From the IMG/VR virus record IMGVR_UViG_3300008448_000002, positions 1 to 64,000 of that record: a stretch of DNA of 64,000 bases; one strand, written 5' to 3'. A program made the position numbers and the translations under genes. Source of the DNA: a virus. Shown piece by piece: positions 42,484-50,706 of the stretch. The notes under the pieces were generated by a model, which made no database searches, was not told the origin of the DNA, and saw nothing but the letters and a program-made list of their open reading frames with translations. How positions within the stretch are numbered: the first letter of the stretch is position 1; each line of letters begins with the position of its first letter.

Positions 42484-42864
42484 ATGAATGAACAAACACA
42501 AGAAATATTAAAAAACTTCCCCTTTCTTAGTATGGCAACATACAGTGCCACCGAGGAAGAATATATAGGAATAATTAACAATAGGGATACAGAAATTACG
42601 AGTATGTATTTATATAACAGATTACACGATTTAGATGAAAAAAAATTATTTCTTGAACTCGGTGAAAAATGGTGGTGGGAAACAAATAGACAAATACCCA
42701 TTAATATATCATTAAGGAGTGAATGGTCAATTTTTAGAAAATGCCTTTGTTCATTCATTACAAAAGATTTAACAATAAAAGATGGTCATATTGTTAGTCT
42801 CTGTGAGATTTCAGGTAAGCGAATAAGAAGAAAACAAGTTGAACTAGTCAAAGTTATTAATTGA
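42484..42864 (+). CDS. Conserved T4-like marine phage protein
   Basis: 126 aa. NFPFLSMATYSATEEEYIG, LFLELGEKWWWETNRQIPIN, RIRRKQVELVKV: a conserved family in cyano- and pelagi-type T4 phages with no known role. A lone plus-strand gene among minus-strand genes; it converges with and overlaps the DnaE-like gene by 21 nt. Confidence 0.6.
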   Translation: MNEQTQEILKNFPFLSMATYSATEEEYIGIINNRDTEITSMYLYNRLHDLDEKKLFLELGEKWWWETNRQIPINISLRSEWSIFRKCLCSFITKDLTIKDGHIVSLCEISGKRIRRKQVELVKVIN

Positions 42865-43425
42865 TTCCTCCAAAAGATTTAATTGGGCTACAATTACAAC
42901 AGCATATGAAATACTATGCGATTTCTTAAAAAAGTAACCTTTGTCATTAACATCAGGTATCCAAACCTTTTTAAAGATGGTATCCCATCCTAAGTTAAGT
43001 AAATGACGTTTTCCTGGTCTAATGATACATAATGTAGCTGCGAGTTTTTCAATGCTGTCTGGCTTTAACTTTTTAACAATATCATGATGTCCATTTAGAT
43101 GAAAAATATTATCCAATAATTCTTTATCTTGTAACAATGTCCAATCTGGTTCTTTATTTATTAATTTCTTTAAGTGATTTCTATCACTTATTTGTTTGTA
43201 AAATCCAAGGTTTAAAAAGTCTAATTTCATCCATCCGATGTTTTCCGCCTCTTTATATTCAATAGTTGATGTATTAGTTAATATGTCTTTTGGGATTTCT
43301 TGTAGATAAATCCCAGTGGCATGTTTTATTGATTTATTTTTTTCATTAATACGCATGGCATTGACATGTTTAATCACCGTCAATGCCTCATCCCTATCAC
43401 CAAAATCAATGTCAATGTCAGGCAT
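42844..43425 (-). CDS. DnaE-like polymerase fragment protein
   Basis: 193 aa. MPDIDIDFGDRDEALTVIKH, IGWMKLDFLNLG, EKLAATLCIIRPGKRH and HSISYAVVIVAQLNLL follow in order the PDxDIDF, (K)FDFLGL, RPGP and HA/YxxxxYQxAYLK-type landmarks of bacterial Pol III alpha. Only about a sixth of a full DnaE is present, so polymerase activity is unlikely. A similar short protein is found in other marine T4-like phages beside the replication genes. Perhaps a clamp- or host-replisome-binding mimic. Confidence 0.6.
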   Translation of the reverse strand: MPDIDIDFGDRDEALTVIKHVNAMRINEKNKSIKHATGIYLQEIPKDILTNTSTIEYKEAENIGWMKLDFLNLGFYKQISDRNHLKKLINKEPDWTLLQDKELLDNIFHLNGHHDIVKKLKPDSIEKLAATLCIIRPGKRHLLNLGWDTIFKKVWIPDVNDKGYFFKKSHSISYAVVIVAQLNLLEESINNFD

Positions 43426-43432
43426 CTATTAA

Positions 43433-43642
43433 TTATTTTCGTTTAAGTTTTCTAACCTCATCAAGAATACTTCTAATATCATTCTTGGCATTCTGTAATT
43501 CTTTATTGAGTTTATTAACATCATTCTTTAACATAATGATTTCGCTGTTTAATTTATTTAACTTGTTAATATCATTCGGGTTTATGACATCAGGAGTTGT
43601 TCTTTTATACTCTTTACCATAAATATCACTTAAATCACTCAT
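43433..43642 (-). CDS. Small coiled-coil protein
   Basis: 69 aa. MSDLSDIYGKEYKRTTPDV, then an uninterrupted coiled coil (LNSEIIMLKNDVNKLNKEL) ending in a basic tail. Its ATG overlaps the stop of the zinc-finger gene. Function unknown. Confidence 0.55.
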   Translation of the reverse strand: MSDLSDIYGKEYKRTTPDVINPNDINKLNKLNSEIIMLKNDVNKLNKELQNAKNDIRSILDEVRKLKRK

Positions 43643-44349
43643 ATTTTCAATTCTTTCAACATTTCTTTTATTATTGGAACTATATCTTTATTTAATTCAA
43701 ACTTCTTTTCCCATAAATAAACATCCAAATAATCTTCCAATATTCCAATTTGTTCTTCATCTAATCTACTTAAAAGTTTATTGCCTGTTTTTGATAGATA
43801 AATCACCCAAGGTGTTAATTGTCCCCTCTTAATCATATCGGTTGCTATGTTTGTATTTACAACTTCAAAAAAGTCTTCAAAGAGTGTATTTTTATCCTTT
43901 GAGTAATCGGAGATAGTAAATAAACTTCTTTCTGTTGATTTCATGCTATCTTCATATTTTAAATATTCTTTCAACCATTCATCATAAGTTGAATCTACAA
44001 TCCATTTCTTTAAAGGTACTGAACTTTTCAATAAGTAATCACAGTATTTATGTGGTTCAATAATTGACCGCATTATCAAGTATTTTCCGAAGTCAACAAA
44101 TCCCGTGTAAAAAGAGGATTCGGCGAATTGTTCATAAGTTTTTTGTTTCTGCGAGGGGTAATTCATTTTATAAAACTTATGAAACATCGCAAGTCCTAGT
44201 TGTACATGTCTTTCATCTTTGGTAATATGCCGTTTTTTCTTTTCACACATATGCCGAAAGAGAGTTGACTCTTTATAAAATGTCTTTCCACAGAAGGAAC
44301 ATAGTGCCTCTTCCTGTTCAATGTCTTCTACCTTCTTTGCTGTCATCAT
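43639..44349 (-). CDS. Zinc-finger conserved T4-like protein
   Basis: 236 aa. Residues about 17-40 form a C2H2 finger (CSFCGKTF then HMCEKKKRH), followed by a helical domain with HKFYKMNYPSQKQKTYEQF and YTGFVDFGKYLIMRSI. Similar proteins lie next to gp62 in other marine T4-like genomes. DNA binding is likely from the finger; role unknown. Confidence 0.6.
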   Translation of the reverse strand: MMTAKKVEDIEQEEALCSFCGKTFYKESTLFRHMCEKKKRHITKDERHVQLGLAMFHKFYKMNYPSQKQKTYEQFAESSFYTGFVDFGKYLIMRSIIEPHKYCDYLLKSSVPLKKWIVDSTYDEWLKEYLKYEDSMKSTERSLFTISDYSKDKNTLFEDFFEVVNTNIATDMIKRGQLTPWVIYLSKTGNKLLSRLDEEQIGILEDYLDVYLWEKKFELNKDIVPIIKEMLKELKI

Positions 44350-44885
44350 TTTAAAGCCTTAAAATCCTTTAATAGTAATGTACATTCTTTATCTGATAAC
44401 TCTGTATAATTGAGCATATCTTGAAAATTGTCAAGTGATGTTTTCTTTATGCTAATATCAATCTCATTAGTTGAAAGATGCGGATAAAAATCTAAAAATA
44501 ACTTTTGTAGTTTTGTAAGGTTATTATTAGTAGACGATACCTTAATCCATCCATGTTTTACGTTTTTCTTTGTTCCCATACAACAAAGTAGCTTCCATAG
44601 TAATTCGGTATCCTTACCCAACTCAAATACAAACTCATTTATAAAATTGGCGGCAGATATATAGTATTCTTGATTATCTCTATTAGAATATGATACAGAC
44701 ATCCATTTATTTAGAATGTAGGGAGACAGTGCTTTCTTTTGTTCATCATCAAGTGTACTATAGAAATTAAAGTCTCTATTTTCTATTTTAGATAATACAT
44801 AGAAAATATCTAATTTCTTAGATTTTGGTAAAGATGGTTCTATTTCTTCTATGGTATTTTCAAAATATAAATCTATGATGTTCAT
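44346..44885 (-). CDS. 62: Clamp-loader small subunit, gp62-like
   Basis: 179 aa. KLDIFYVLSKIENRDFNFY, LSPYILNKWMSVSY, LWKLLCCMGTKKNVKHGWI match the divergent gp62 of marine T4-like phages. Works with gp44 to load the gp45 clamp on DNA; neither gp44 nor gp45 is in this window. The mRNA may begin about two bases before the ATG. Confidence 0.6.
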   Translation of the reverse strand: MNIIDLYFENTIEEIEPSLPKSKKLDIFYVLSKIENRDFNFYSTLDDEQKKALSPYILNKWMSVSYSNRDNQEYYISAANFINEFVFELGKDTELLWKLLCCMGTKKNVKHGWIKVSSTNNNLTKLQKLFLDFYPHLSTNEIDISIKKTSLDNFQDMLNYTELSDKECTLLLKDFKALK

Positions 44886-44893
44886 TTTTAGAT

Positions 44894-44920
44894 ATTATAC
44901 TAAAATCGAGTTCAAGTCAA
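44894..44920 (-). promoter_or_regulatory. Possible sigma70 promoter, near-leaderless
   Basis: TATAAT (44899-44894) eight bases before the ATG at 44885, with TTGACT (44920-44915) at a short 15-nt spacing. The -10 is perfect; the -35 spacing is poor. Confidence 0.4.
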
Positions 44921-45422
44921 GCGTGTCTGGTATCTTTACTGTATCTTTTACAAAGAAACAACAAGAAGGGGGATGAATCCTATCCTGTGATTTAAAACCG
45001 TTATTAATAGGAACTGTTAGAATATAACCATATTTTAACTTTGGAATATTCCATATTACATCGGGCGCATAATCAACTACTTGAATATCGTGAAATGCTG
45101 GCATATACCCGTTAATTGGATTCATGACAAATGCCTGAAAATCTCTGTCATTTAATTGACTTAGCTGTATTATTTCTAATTCACTTCTGTCAATATCACC
45201 AACAACAATACTCCAATCCATCGGCATTTGTATATGATATTGTCCTATTTTTAAAGTTATAGAAGGTTTATTGAATGTTTCCATAAATATCAAGGGAACG
45301 AAAAAGAAATCAGGATTTTTTGTATCAGTATAATCTAATACACAAAAATCTACTTTATTATTCAGTTGTTTTCCTACGTCATCCATTGAATACGGTTTAT
45401 TATCACTTGTCAAAATGTTCAT
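44895..45422 (-). CDS. Conserved T4-like protein near the clamp loader
   Basis: 175 aa. FFFVPLIFMETFNKPSITL, IQMPMDWSIVVGD and LNDRDFQAFVMNPINGY are shared with a conserved, uncharacterised family in marine T4-like phages. GGAATAA ribosome site before ATG. No catalytic motif is recognised. Confidence 0.55.
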   Translation of the reverse strand: MNILTSDNKPYSMDDVGKQLNNKVDFCVLDYTDTKNPDFFFVPLIFMETFNKPSITLKIGQYHIQMPMDWSIVVGDIDRSELEIIQLSQLNDRDFQAFVMNPINGYMPAFHDIQVVDYAPDVIWNIPKLKYGYILTVPINNGFKSQDRIHPPSCCFFVKDTVKIPDTLDLNSILV

Positions 45423-45425
45423 TGT

Positions 45426-46898
45426 TTATTCCTGTTCATCATATGTTATTTTTTTCTCCGTAAAGGGGTATTTTGCTTCTTTATAAAACTTTTTTCTTTG
45501 TATTAAATGTACTTTTGAAAACTTTGCCGTTGAACAAATATCGTATATAGTGACATGATTTTTATCCTTGGCTTTGCGTAATCCCCTACCAATGCTCTGT
45601 ATTACTCGTACAAAGCTCTTTCCTGATTCTAATAATACTATATTAAACAGTCTCGGAATGTTGATACCAGTGCTGGCAACACCATATGTAGCAATCAGAA
45701 CCTTATTATCTTCTGTATTAATATCATTGTATTCGGTTTTTCTATCAGTAGACTTCGTTTTTCCTTGTATGAATATTGAGTTGGGTATTAATTGAGTCAA
45801 TTTATTACCAATATCAATTTTTGATACTAGAATCAATGTGTTACCATTTGTTGATATATTCTGTATTGTTTTCGCCAACCACTCTACTCTTTCTTTATTC
45901 TTCAACAGATAGCTATTTTCATCAGAATATTCTTTATATTTTACTAAATCAATAGTTTGTATAATATTTATAGTACAATTAGATAGTACACCAATATCTT
46001 GTAATTCTGTTGCCGTGATTCCTTCCCCTGTGTTTCCAATAGCAGCTTGTAGAGACATCCTATTGTGTTCTTCTTTTGGAATAGTACCTGTTAATCCCCA
46101 CCGTATAGGAATATGTCTAAAAGTATCAGTTAATAAATCTCTTACCTCATTGCCTTTTAGTACATGACATTCGTCAACCATAACACCAACGACACCATCA
46201 AGTAATTTATCTAGTATTTCTTTTGATTCTTCATCTTTACTTCTTTTCAATACCATTAAACTCTGCCAAGTACAAATTGTATGAGTTTTGTCTATTTCTT
46301 TTCTCTTGCCATAATATGCGCCAACATCTAAACCAATATTCTTGTAATCATCTTCTGTTTGTGTTACTAAATCTGTACTAGGAACAATAACAATTGACCT
46401 ACCATATTTCTCTAATTTATGGGATAATACAGCAGTCATGATTGTCTTTCCGGCACCCGTGGCGATTGGTTTAATCCATTGATGATTGGTTAGATAATCG
46501 TTGATGGCATTAACTTGTTTATCTCTGATGATGATGTATTCACCTTCATTTGGATGTCCTACTGGCCATATTGGGTTTTTACAATTATCTATAATGTAAT
46601 TTTCGTCTATGAGGTCAAACTTAAATGATTGTTGTTTTCTATAATCTTCAATTATTATTTCGTGATTATTTTCAATAAGATAAGGTAAAATCTTGTCAAG
46701 ACAGTTTAAGTATGTTGTACCAGATAATCCAAAGAAACTTACTGTTCCGTCCCATCTACCTAGTTTGTATGCTGGTGTATGTCTGGCAGAATGTATGAAA
46801 TACTTCAGTTTATGGTTACACTCTCTCCTGTATTTCGCATCTAGGTCTTCAAACTTAACATTAACTTCATCTTGTATAATTAATTTTATTGTTTTCAT
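45426..46898 (-). CDS. uvsW: RNA-DNA/DNA helicase UvsW
   Basis: 490 aa. SF2 helicase: N-terminal DNA-binding domain (RHTPAYKLGRWDGTVSFF), PIATGAGKTIM (motif I), VMVDECHVLKG (motif II, DECH), WGLTGTIPK (motif III), QSIGRGLRK (motif VI). In T4 it unwinds branched DNA and R-loops, switching replication from origin- to recombination-dependent. It is upstream of the small conserved gene at 44895. Confidence 0.92.
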   Translation of the reverse strand: MKTIKLIIQDEVNVKFEDLDAKYRRECNHKLKYFIHSARHTPAYKLGRWDGTVSFFGLSGTTYLNCLDKILPYLIENNHEIIIEDYRKQQSFKFDLIDENYIIDNCKNPIWPVGHPNEGEYIIIRDKQVNAINDYLTNHQWIKPIATGAGKTIMTAVLSHKLEKYGRSIVIVPSTDLVTQTEDDYKNIGLDVGAYYGKRKEIDKTHTICTWQSLMVLKRSKDEESKEILDKLLDGVVGVMVDECHVLKGNEVRDLLTDTFRHIPIRWGLTGTIPKEEHNRMSLQAAIGNTGEGITATELQDIGVLSNCTINIIQTIDLVKYKEYSDENSYLLKNKERVEWLAKTIQNISTNGNTLILVSKIDIGNKLTQLIPNSIFIQGKTKSTDRKTEYNDINTEDNKVLIATYGVASTGINIPRLFNIVLLESGKSFVRVIQSIGRGLRKAKDKNHVTIYDICSTAKFSKVHLIQRKKFYKEAKYPFTEKKITYDEQE

Positions 46899-46906
46899 AT
46901 CATACT

Positions 46907-46935
46907 ATAATATCATTTATCTACAATTTTATCAA
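46907..46935 (-). promoter_or_regulatory. Sigma70-type promoter of uvsW, near-leaderless
   Basis: TTGATA (46935-46930), 17-nt spacer, TATTAT (46912-46907), eight bases before the uvsW ATG. Confidence 0.55.
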
Positions 46936-46945
46936 TATTAAAATA

Positions 46946-47713
46946 TTAAAGAATCTGTACTTTATGCTGTAGATGTTCAGGGATATATAACGTATCCTTC
47001 ATGTTTTTGTAGATTATTATATTTCCTCCCACGTTAAGTGTTTCTGGTAACTTTGTTAAACTAATACAACCTGATAAACACAAATCTCCTTTAACAATTA
47101 AATTATCGGGTAATTGTTTTAAACTTGTACATTCATATAACTTCATATAACTATTAACCGTTAAATTATCGGGTAATTGTTTTAAACTTGTACATCGGTT
47201 CATCTCCAACCAACCATTAACTGTTAAGTTATTGGGCATTTTTTCTAAATTAGAACATTCATTTAAGTTTAAATGAACAACATTTATTAAATTATCAGGT
47301 AATTCTTTTAGATTTGTACACCCATATAAGTATACACTACCATTTACAGATAAATTATCAGGTAATTCTTTTAGATTTGAACAAAAATTGAGTTGTAAGT
47401 CTCGACCAACTGTTAAATTATCAGGCAATTTAAATAAACCTTCAACATTATTTAAATTTAAATCCCCAGAAATAGTTAAATTATTTGGCAATTTTTCTAA
47501 AATTTTACTATTATTTAAATTTAAATTACCATAAACAGTTATTCCTTCAGGTATCCGATTGATTTTATACACCGCATCATTAATTTTAATCAATCCAATA
47601 AATTTATAAGGACCGTGGATATAGAAATCGTGTAAATCATATAAATCATCTATATTATCTATATCATTCCTCAATTTATCATGTACTTCTCTTGTAATTT
47701 TTACTGTTTTCAT
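46946..47713 (-). CDS. Leucine-rich-repeat protein, N-tag family
   Basis: 255 aa. Starts MKTVKITREVHDKL, the family tag, then about ten 21-residue repeats of the form LKELPDNLTVNGxLxLxxCxx from about 75 to 235. LRRs form solenoids for protein binding. It is the longest member; the genes at 19731, 20108, 20487 and 13089 carry one to two degenerate units. Its ATG overlaps the uvsY stop, so it is translated with the recombination operon. Target unknown. Confidence 0.75.
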   Translation of the reverse strand: MKTVKITREVHDKLRNDIDNIDDLYDLHDFYIHGPYKFIGLIKINDAVYKINRIPEGITVYGNLNLNNSKILEKLPNNLTISGDLNLNNVEGLFKLPDNLTVGRDLQLNFCSNLKELPDNLSVNGSVYLYGCTNLKELPDNLINVVHLNLNECSNLEKMPNNLTVNGWLEMNRCTSLKQLPDNLTVNSYMKLYECTSLKQLPDNLIVKGDLCLSGCISLTKLPETLNVGGNIIIYKNMKDTLYIPEHLQHKVQIL

Positions 47714-48180
47714 CTACTTATCTCATAGTCTTCCATACCAGCAGTCTTTAACTTTGTTAAATGTCCTAGTTGATAGTGTTTATATTCAAATGCTTTTAAT
47801 ATTGATAAAAATTGATTTCTTACAAATGAGACAGAATTGATGATGTTACTTATTTCAATAACATCATCATCGCATTCTGTATATTTTTCAGCATCTCTAC
47901 TTGATAATTGTCTGGGATGTTTTTCTAAGAAGTGCCTATATTTTTTTCCATGTACACTTGTCAATGTATTCTCAAGGTATTTTAATATTGCCTCGATTTC
48001 TTGTAATTGACTAAATCTGGTTTCCAATTGTCCTGGAAGTCTTGATGACATTTTTTCAATACTTCCTTTAATAATCACCTCTTCTTTAGCTTTATCAATT
48101 TCACTTTGAAAGTATTTCATGGCATCATTTACATGAATTAAGCCATCGGTTGATGTAATCTTAGAAAACCACATGGACAT
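47710..48180 (-). CDS. uvsY: Recombination mediator UvsY
   Basis: 156 aa. IIKGSIEKMSSRLPGQLETRF, SQLQEIEAILKYLE and YRHFLEKHPRQLSSRDAEKY match marine T4-like UvsY. Loads UvsX on gp32-coated single strands. Just upstream lies a 74-aa conserved gene, then uvsX, the usual cluster. Confidence 0.85.
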   Translation of the reverse strand: MSMWFSKITSTDGLIHVNDAMKYFQSEIDKAKEEVIIKGSIEKMSSRLPGQLETRFSQLQEIEAILKYLENTLTSVHGKKYRHFLEKHPRQLSSRDAEKYTECDDDVIEISNIINSVSFVRNQFLSILKAFEYKHYQLGHLTKLKTAGMEDYEISR

Positions 48181-48404
48181 TATTCAAATATATCCTCTTC
48201 AATTTCATCTGATGCGTTTCTGATAGTATCTACGGCGTATGCCATAAAATTATCATAATCCTCTAATACCTCATAATCCAAATCAATCTCAGATGATTTG
48301 AACACCGTTAAAAGGTCTAATGCGGCATCTTTTTTATTCTTCGTTGGAAGATAAGTATTCATTACCTCCCAAACCTTTAGTACTAATTCTTCGTATTCTT
48401 CCAT
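48180..48404 (-). CDS. Small conserved protein between uvsX and uvsY
   Basis: 74 aa, acidic and helical (MEEYEELVLKVWEVMNTYL, ending EIEEDIFE). Similar small proteins sit at this position in other T4-like phages; function unknown. Confidence 0.6.
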   Translation of the reverse strand: MEEYEELVLKVWEVMNTYLPTKNKKDAALDLLTVFKSSEIDLDYEVLEDYDNFMAYAVDTIRNASDEIEEDIFE

Positions 48405-48406
48405 GA

Positions 48407-49471
48407 TTATTCCTCTGTATCTTGTTCTTCAGTCTCTACAACTGATTCTTTTAATAATAATTTTTCTGTAAACTCGGACATTACTAAATCCATTATATTG
48501 TTTTCATTTTTATTCCATTGTTTACGGAAGTATTTATGCTCAACACCTTTTAGGTCAACATAGGAATATCTATTACCTTGTTTTTCAATTAGTTTTCTTT
48601 TTTCAAACAAATCAAATAAACCACTGTAAATATCCATACCCGTATCATAAGGTATTTTAATCTCAACATCCTCAAATGGTTTACTGTAACGAGTTTTCAT
48701 AATTTTACAGCCAGCTCTAATACCAGCAACTTCTGTAATTTTATTACCATCCTCATCTTCTTTGAGTTTTAGTTTTTTCATGGCAACAACAATACTTGCG
48801 GCATAAATGTTTTTATCGCCACCAGAAATCTTAGGGTCTGGATTATAAGGGTCTTGACTGGCATATGTATGGTTAGTTGCCAAAAGTCCAATATCAAGAC
48901 TACCAAACATATTAACACAATTTGTAACAAGTGCTCCAAGTGCCTTTGGTTTTCTACCCATGTCACCTTTCATATCACCCGATTGAAACTGGTTTACATC
49001 TGTCGGTGTCATTAACATACCAAGACTATCAATCACAAATAATACTTTTGGTTTTTCTTCCATAGCCTTATATTGTAATACAAACTCACTAATTGTTTTT
49101 GCCACATCATCAACCATTGCCATATTTAATTTAAGCAATTTTTCTTCTGACGTATCTACACCAAGTGCCTTAAGCCATGACTCATCCAGAGCATTTTCTG
49201 TATCAATCAATACAACAAATATATCTTGTTGTTGTGCGTACTTTACAACATTACCAGAACAAAGGTAGCTTTTTCCAGCTCCACTATCTCCAGCGAACAC
49301 AGTCACCTTACCTAATGGAATACCTTTTTTGAAATCGCCACTAATCATATAATTTAGGGCATAATTTCCAGTTGAAATCCATGTAGAGGGGTCATTAAAA
49401 CCAGCAGAGATGTTTGGTATACTTTTTGTAATATCTTTTCTAAACTTAGAAAAATCTACAGGTCTTTTCAT
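48407..49471 (-). CDS. uvsX: RecA-like recombinase UvsX
   Basis: 354 aa. WISTGNYALNYMISGDF, FAGDSGAGKSYLC (Walker A), VLFVIDSLGML (Walker B), ISGGDKNIYAASIVVAM. Strand-exchange protein for recombination-dependent replication and repair. AAGGA ribosome site, and a strong terminator separates it from gp32 upstream. Confidence 0.95.
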   Translation of the reverse strand: MKRPVDFSKFRKDITKSIPNISAGFNDPSTWISTGNYALNYMISGDFKKGIPLGKVTVFAGDSGAGKSYLCSGNVVKYAQQQDIFVVLIDTENALDESWLKALGVDTSEEKLLKLNMAMVDDVAKTISEFVLQYKAMEEKPKVLFVIDSLGMLMTPTDVNQFQSGDMKGDMGRKPKALGALVTNCVNMFGSLDIGLLATNHTYASQDPYNPDPKISGGDKNIYAASIVVAMKKLKLKEDEDGNKITEVAGIRAGCKIMKTRYSKPFEDVEIKIPYDTGMDIYSGLFDLFEKRKLIEKQGNRYSYVDLKGVEHKYFRKQWNKNENNIMDLVMSEFTEKLLLKESVVETEEQDTEE

Positions 49472-49497
49472 AATAATAAATCCTTAATATAATTGTT

Positions 49498-49532
49498 AAA
49501 AAATGGGGAGGAGGAATAAGTAACTCCTCCCC
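49498..49532 (-). terminator. Intrinsic terminator after gp32
   Basis: GGGGAGGAG, ten-base loop, CTCCTCCCC followed on the minus strand by A and T6. Isolates the abundant gp32 transcript from uvsX. Confidence 0.9.
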
Positions 49533-49549
49533 TAGTTGCGTTTATATAA

Positions 49550-50539
49550 TTAAGAATTATTTTTACGAAGTTTTGCCAGAATATCCGCCGCTTTTGATTT
49601 TGATTCATCAACAGAAGTTTCTACTTGTGGTTGTTCATCACTTTGTACTGGTGTAACAGGTACTACAGATACCTTTTTCGCTGGAGCTGGAGCAACAGTT
49701 GTTTCTGCTGTTTCTTCAGAAGAGTTAAATCCCCAAGGTTTATAGTATTGTTCATACTTGGCGGGGTCATATGGCAAACCATTAACACTATCATGGAACA
49801 TTTCTACGATAATGTTCAATTCATTTGTCGTTGGTTTTTTTGGTATAAAACTCGACAAATCAAACAAACCATATTGTTCAATAGCATCAAGTTCAGCCTT
49901 AGACAAATCTCTTGAGGACATCGCCCAGCTTGATGAAGACCAGTCAGCATATTCACCTTTTTTTGTTTTCTTGATTTTGAAATCTCTACCACCAACATAA
50001 TCAGTAGGTAGATTTTCCATGTCGGGGTCTAACAATGATGTTTTGATTGGATTGAATACTTGTGGGGTGATTGAAAATCTACGAATAGGATTTTCTGGTA
50101 CACTTGGTTCTTGGAAAGGACTTTTTACTACGAAACCTTGGAAAATATAAGTATTTTTACGATAATATTTTCTTGCCAATTCATGTAGTTCATCATTATT
50201 GCTATTTGTTTTCCACCAAGGAGCAATTTCTGCCGTGATAGGGCATTTCAAACCTTTATCGCCATACATATCCACACAAGGCACTTGTACGAATACCTCC
50301 TTGTCTGTATCTCCGCCAACAACTCCAATAAATGGTAATTTGATAGTTTGGCGCAATGCCCAGAATGATAAAGTGTTATCAGGATTACCATCAGGTAAAA
50401 AGCGAACTACTGCTTCTTGTCCTTGTGTCATATCCCAAAACTTATAAATTGCGTTGTCTGTTGTTTTTGTGGATTGTTGGTCGGTATTACGCTCTTGTTT
50501 TTGTAGAGCTTCTCGAACTGCGTGTATATTTAGTGCCAT
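49550..50539 (-). CDS. 32: Single-stranded DNA-binding protein gp32
   Basis: 329 aa. Basic N terminus (LQKQERNTDQQSTK), WDMTQGQEAVVRFLPDG, core OB-fold with aromatic YYRKNTYIFQGFVV, and a variable acidic C-terminal tail (ETTVAPAPAKK, ending ILAKLRKNN). Of the T4 zinc ligands only Cys residues (PCVDM, KCPIT) and a His are visible. Coats single strands and binds gp43, UvsX and gp59 partners. AAAGGAAA ribosome site; GC-richer codons than neighbours. Confidence 0.92.
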   Translation of the reverse strand: MALNIHAVREALQKQERNTDQQSTKTTDNAIYKFWDMTQGQEAVVRFLPDGNPDNTLSFWALRQTIKLPFIGVVGGDTDKEVFVQVPCVDMYGDKGLKCPITAEIAPWWKTNSNNDELHELARKYYRKNTYIFQGFVVKSPFQEPSVPENPIRRFSITPQVFNPIKTSLLDPDMENLPTDYVGGRDFKIKKTKKGEYADWSSSSWAMSSRDLSKAELDAIEQYGLFDLSSFIPKKPTTNELNIIVEMFHDSVNGLPYDPAKYEQYYKPWGFNSSEETAETTVAPAPAKKVSVVPVTPVQSDEQPQVETSVDESKSKAADILAKLRKNNS

Positions 50540-50588
50540 ATAGTTATAATTTCCTTTGAGTTATATATGAGTTAAAAATGAGTTAATG

Positions 50589-50619
50589 TGACAATTTCAC
50601 TTGTCATATACTATTTATG
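50589..50619 (-). promoter_or_regulatory. gp32 upstream region: late promoter and inverted repeat
   Basis: Late promoter CATAAATA at 50619-50612, followed downstream by an inverted repeat TGACAA...TTGTCA (50589-50606), which lies in the predicted leader about 50 nt before the ATG. The T4 gp32 mRNA is self-repressed through a leader structure; this hairpin is a candidate counterpart. Confidence 0.5.
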
Positions 50620-50706
50620 AAATATTTTAGATATTATTTTCTAAAATCATCATATACTCAATATATCTCTTCTTAAGAAAAAATACAATATAATTTTATC
50701 TATTTT

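Noticed and set aside
46980-47560. Short regular 63-nt repeats as a CRISPR array
   Set aside because: They are in-frame LRR codons inside an ORF, with no alternating repeat and unique spacer.
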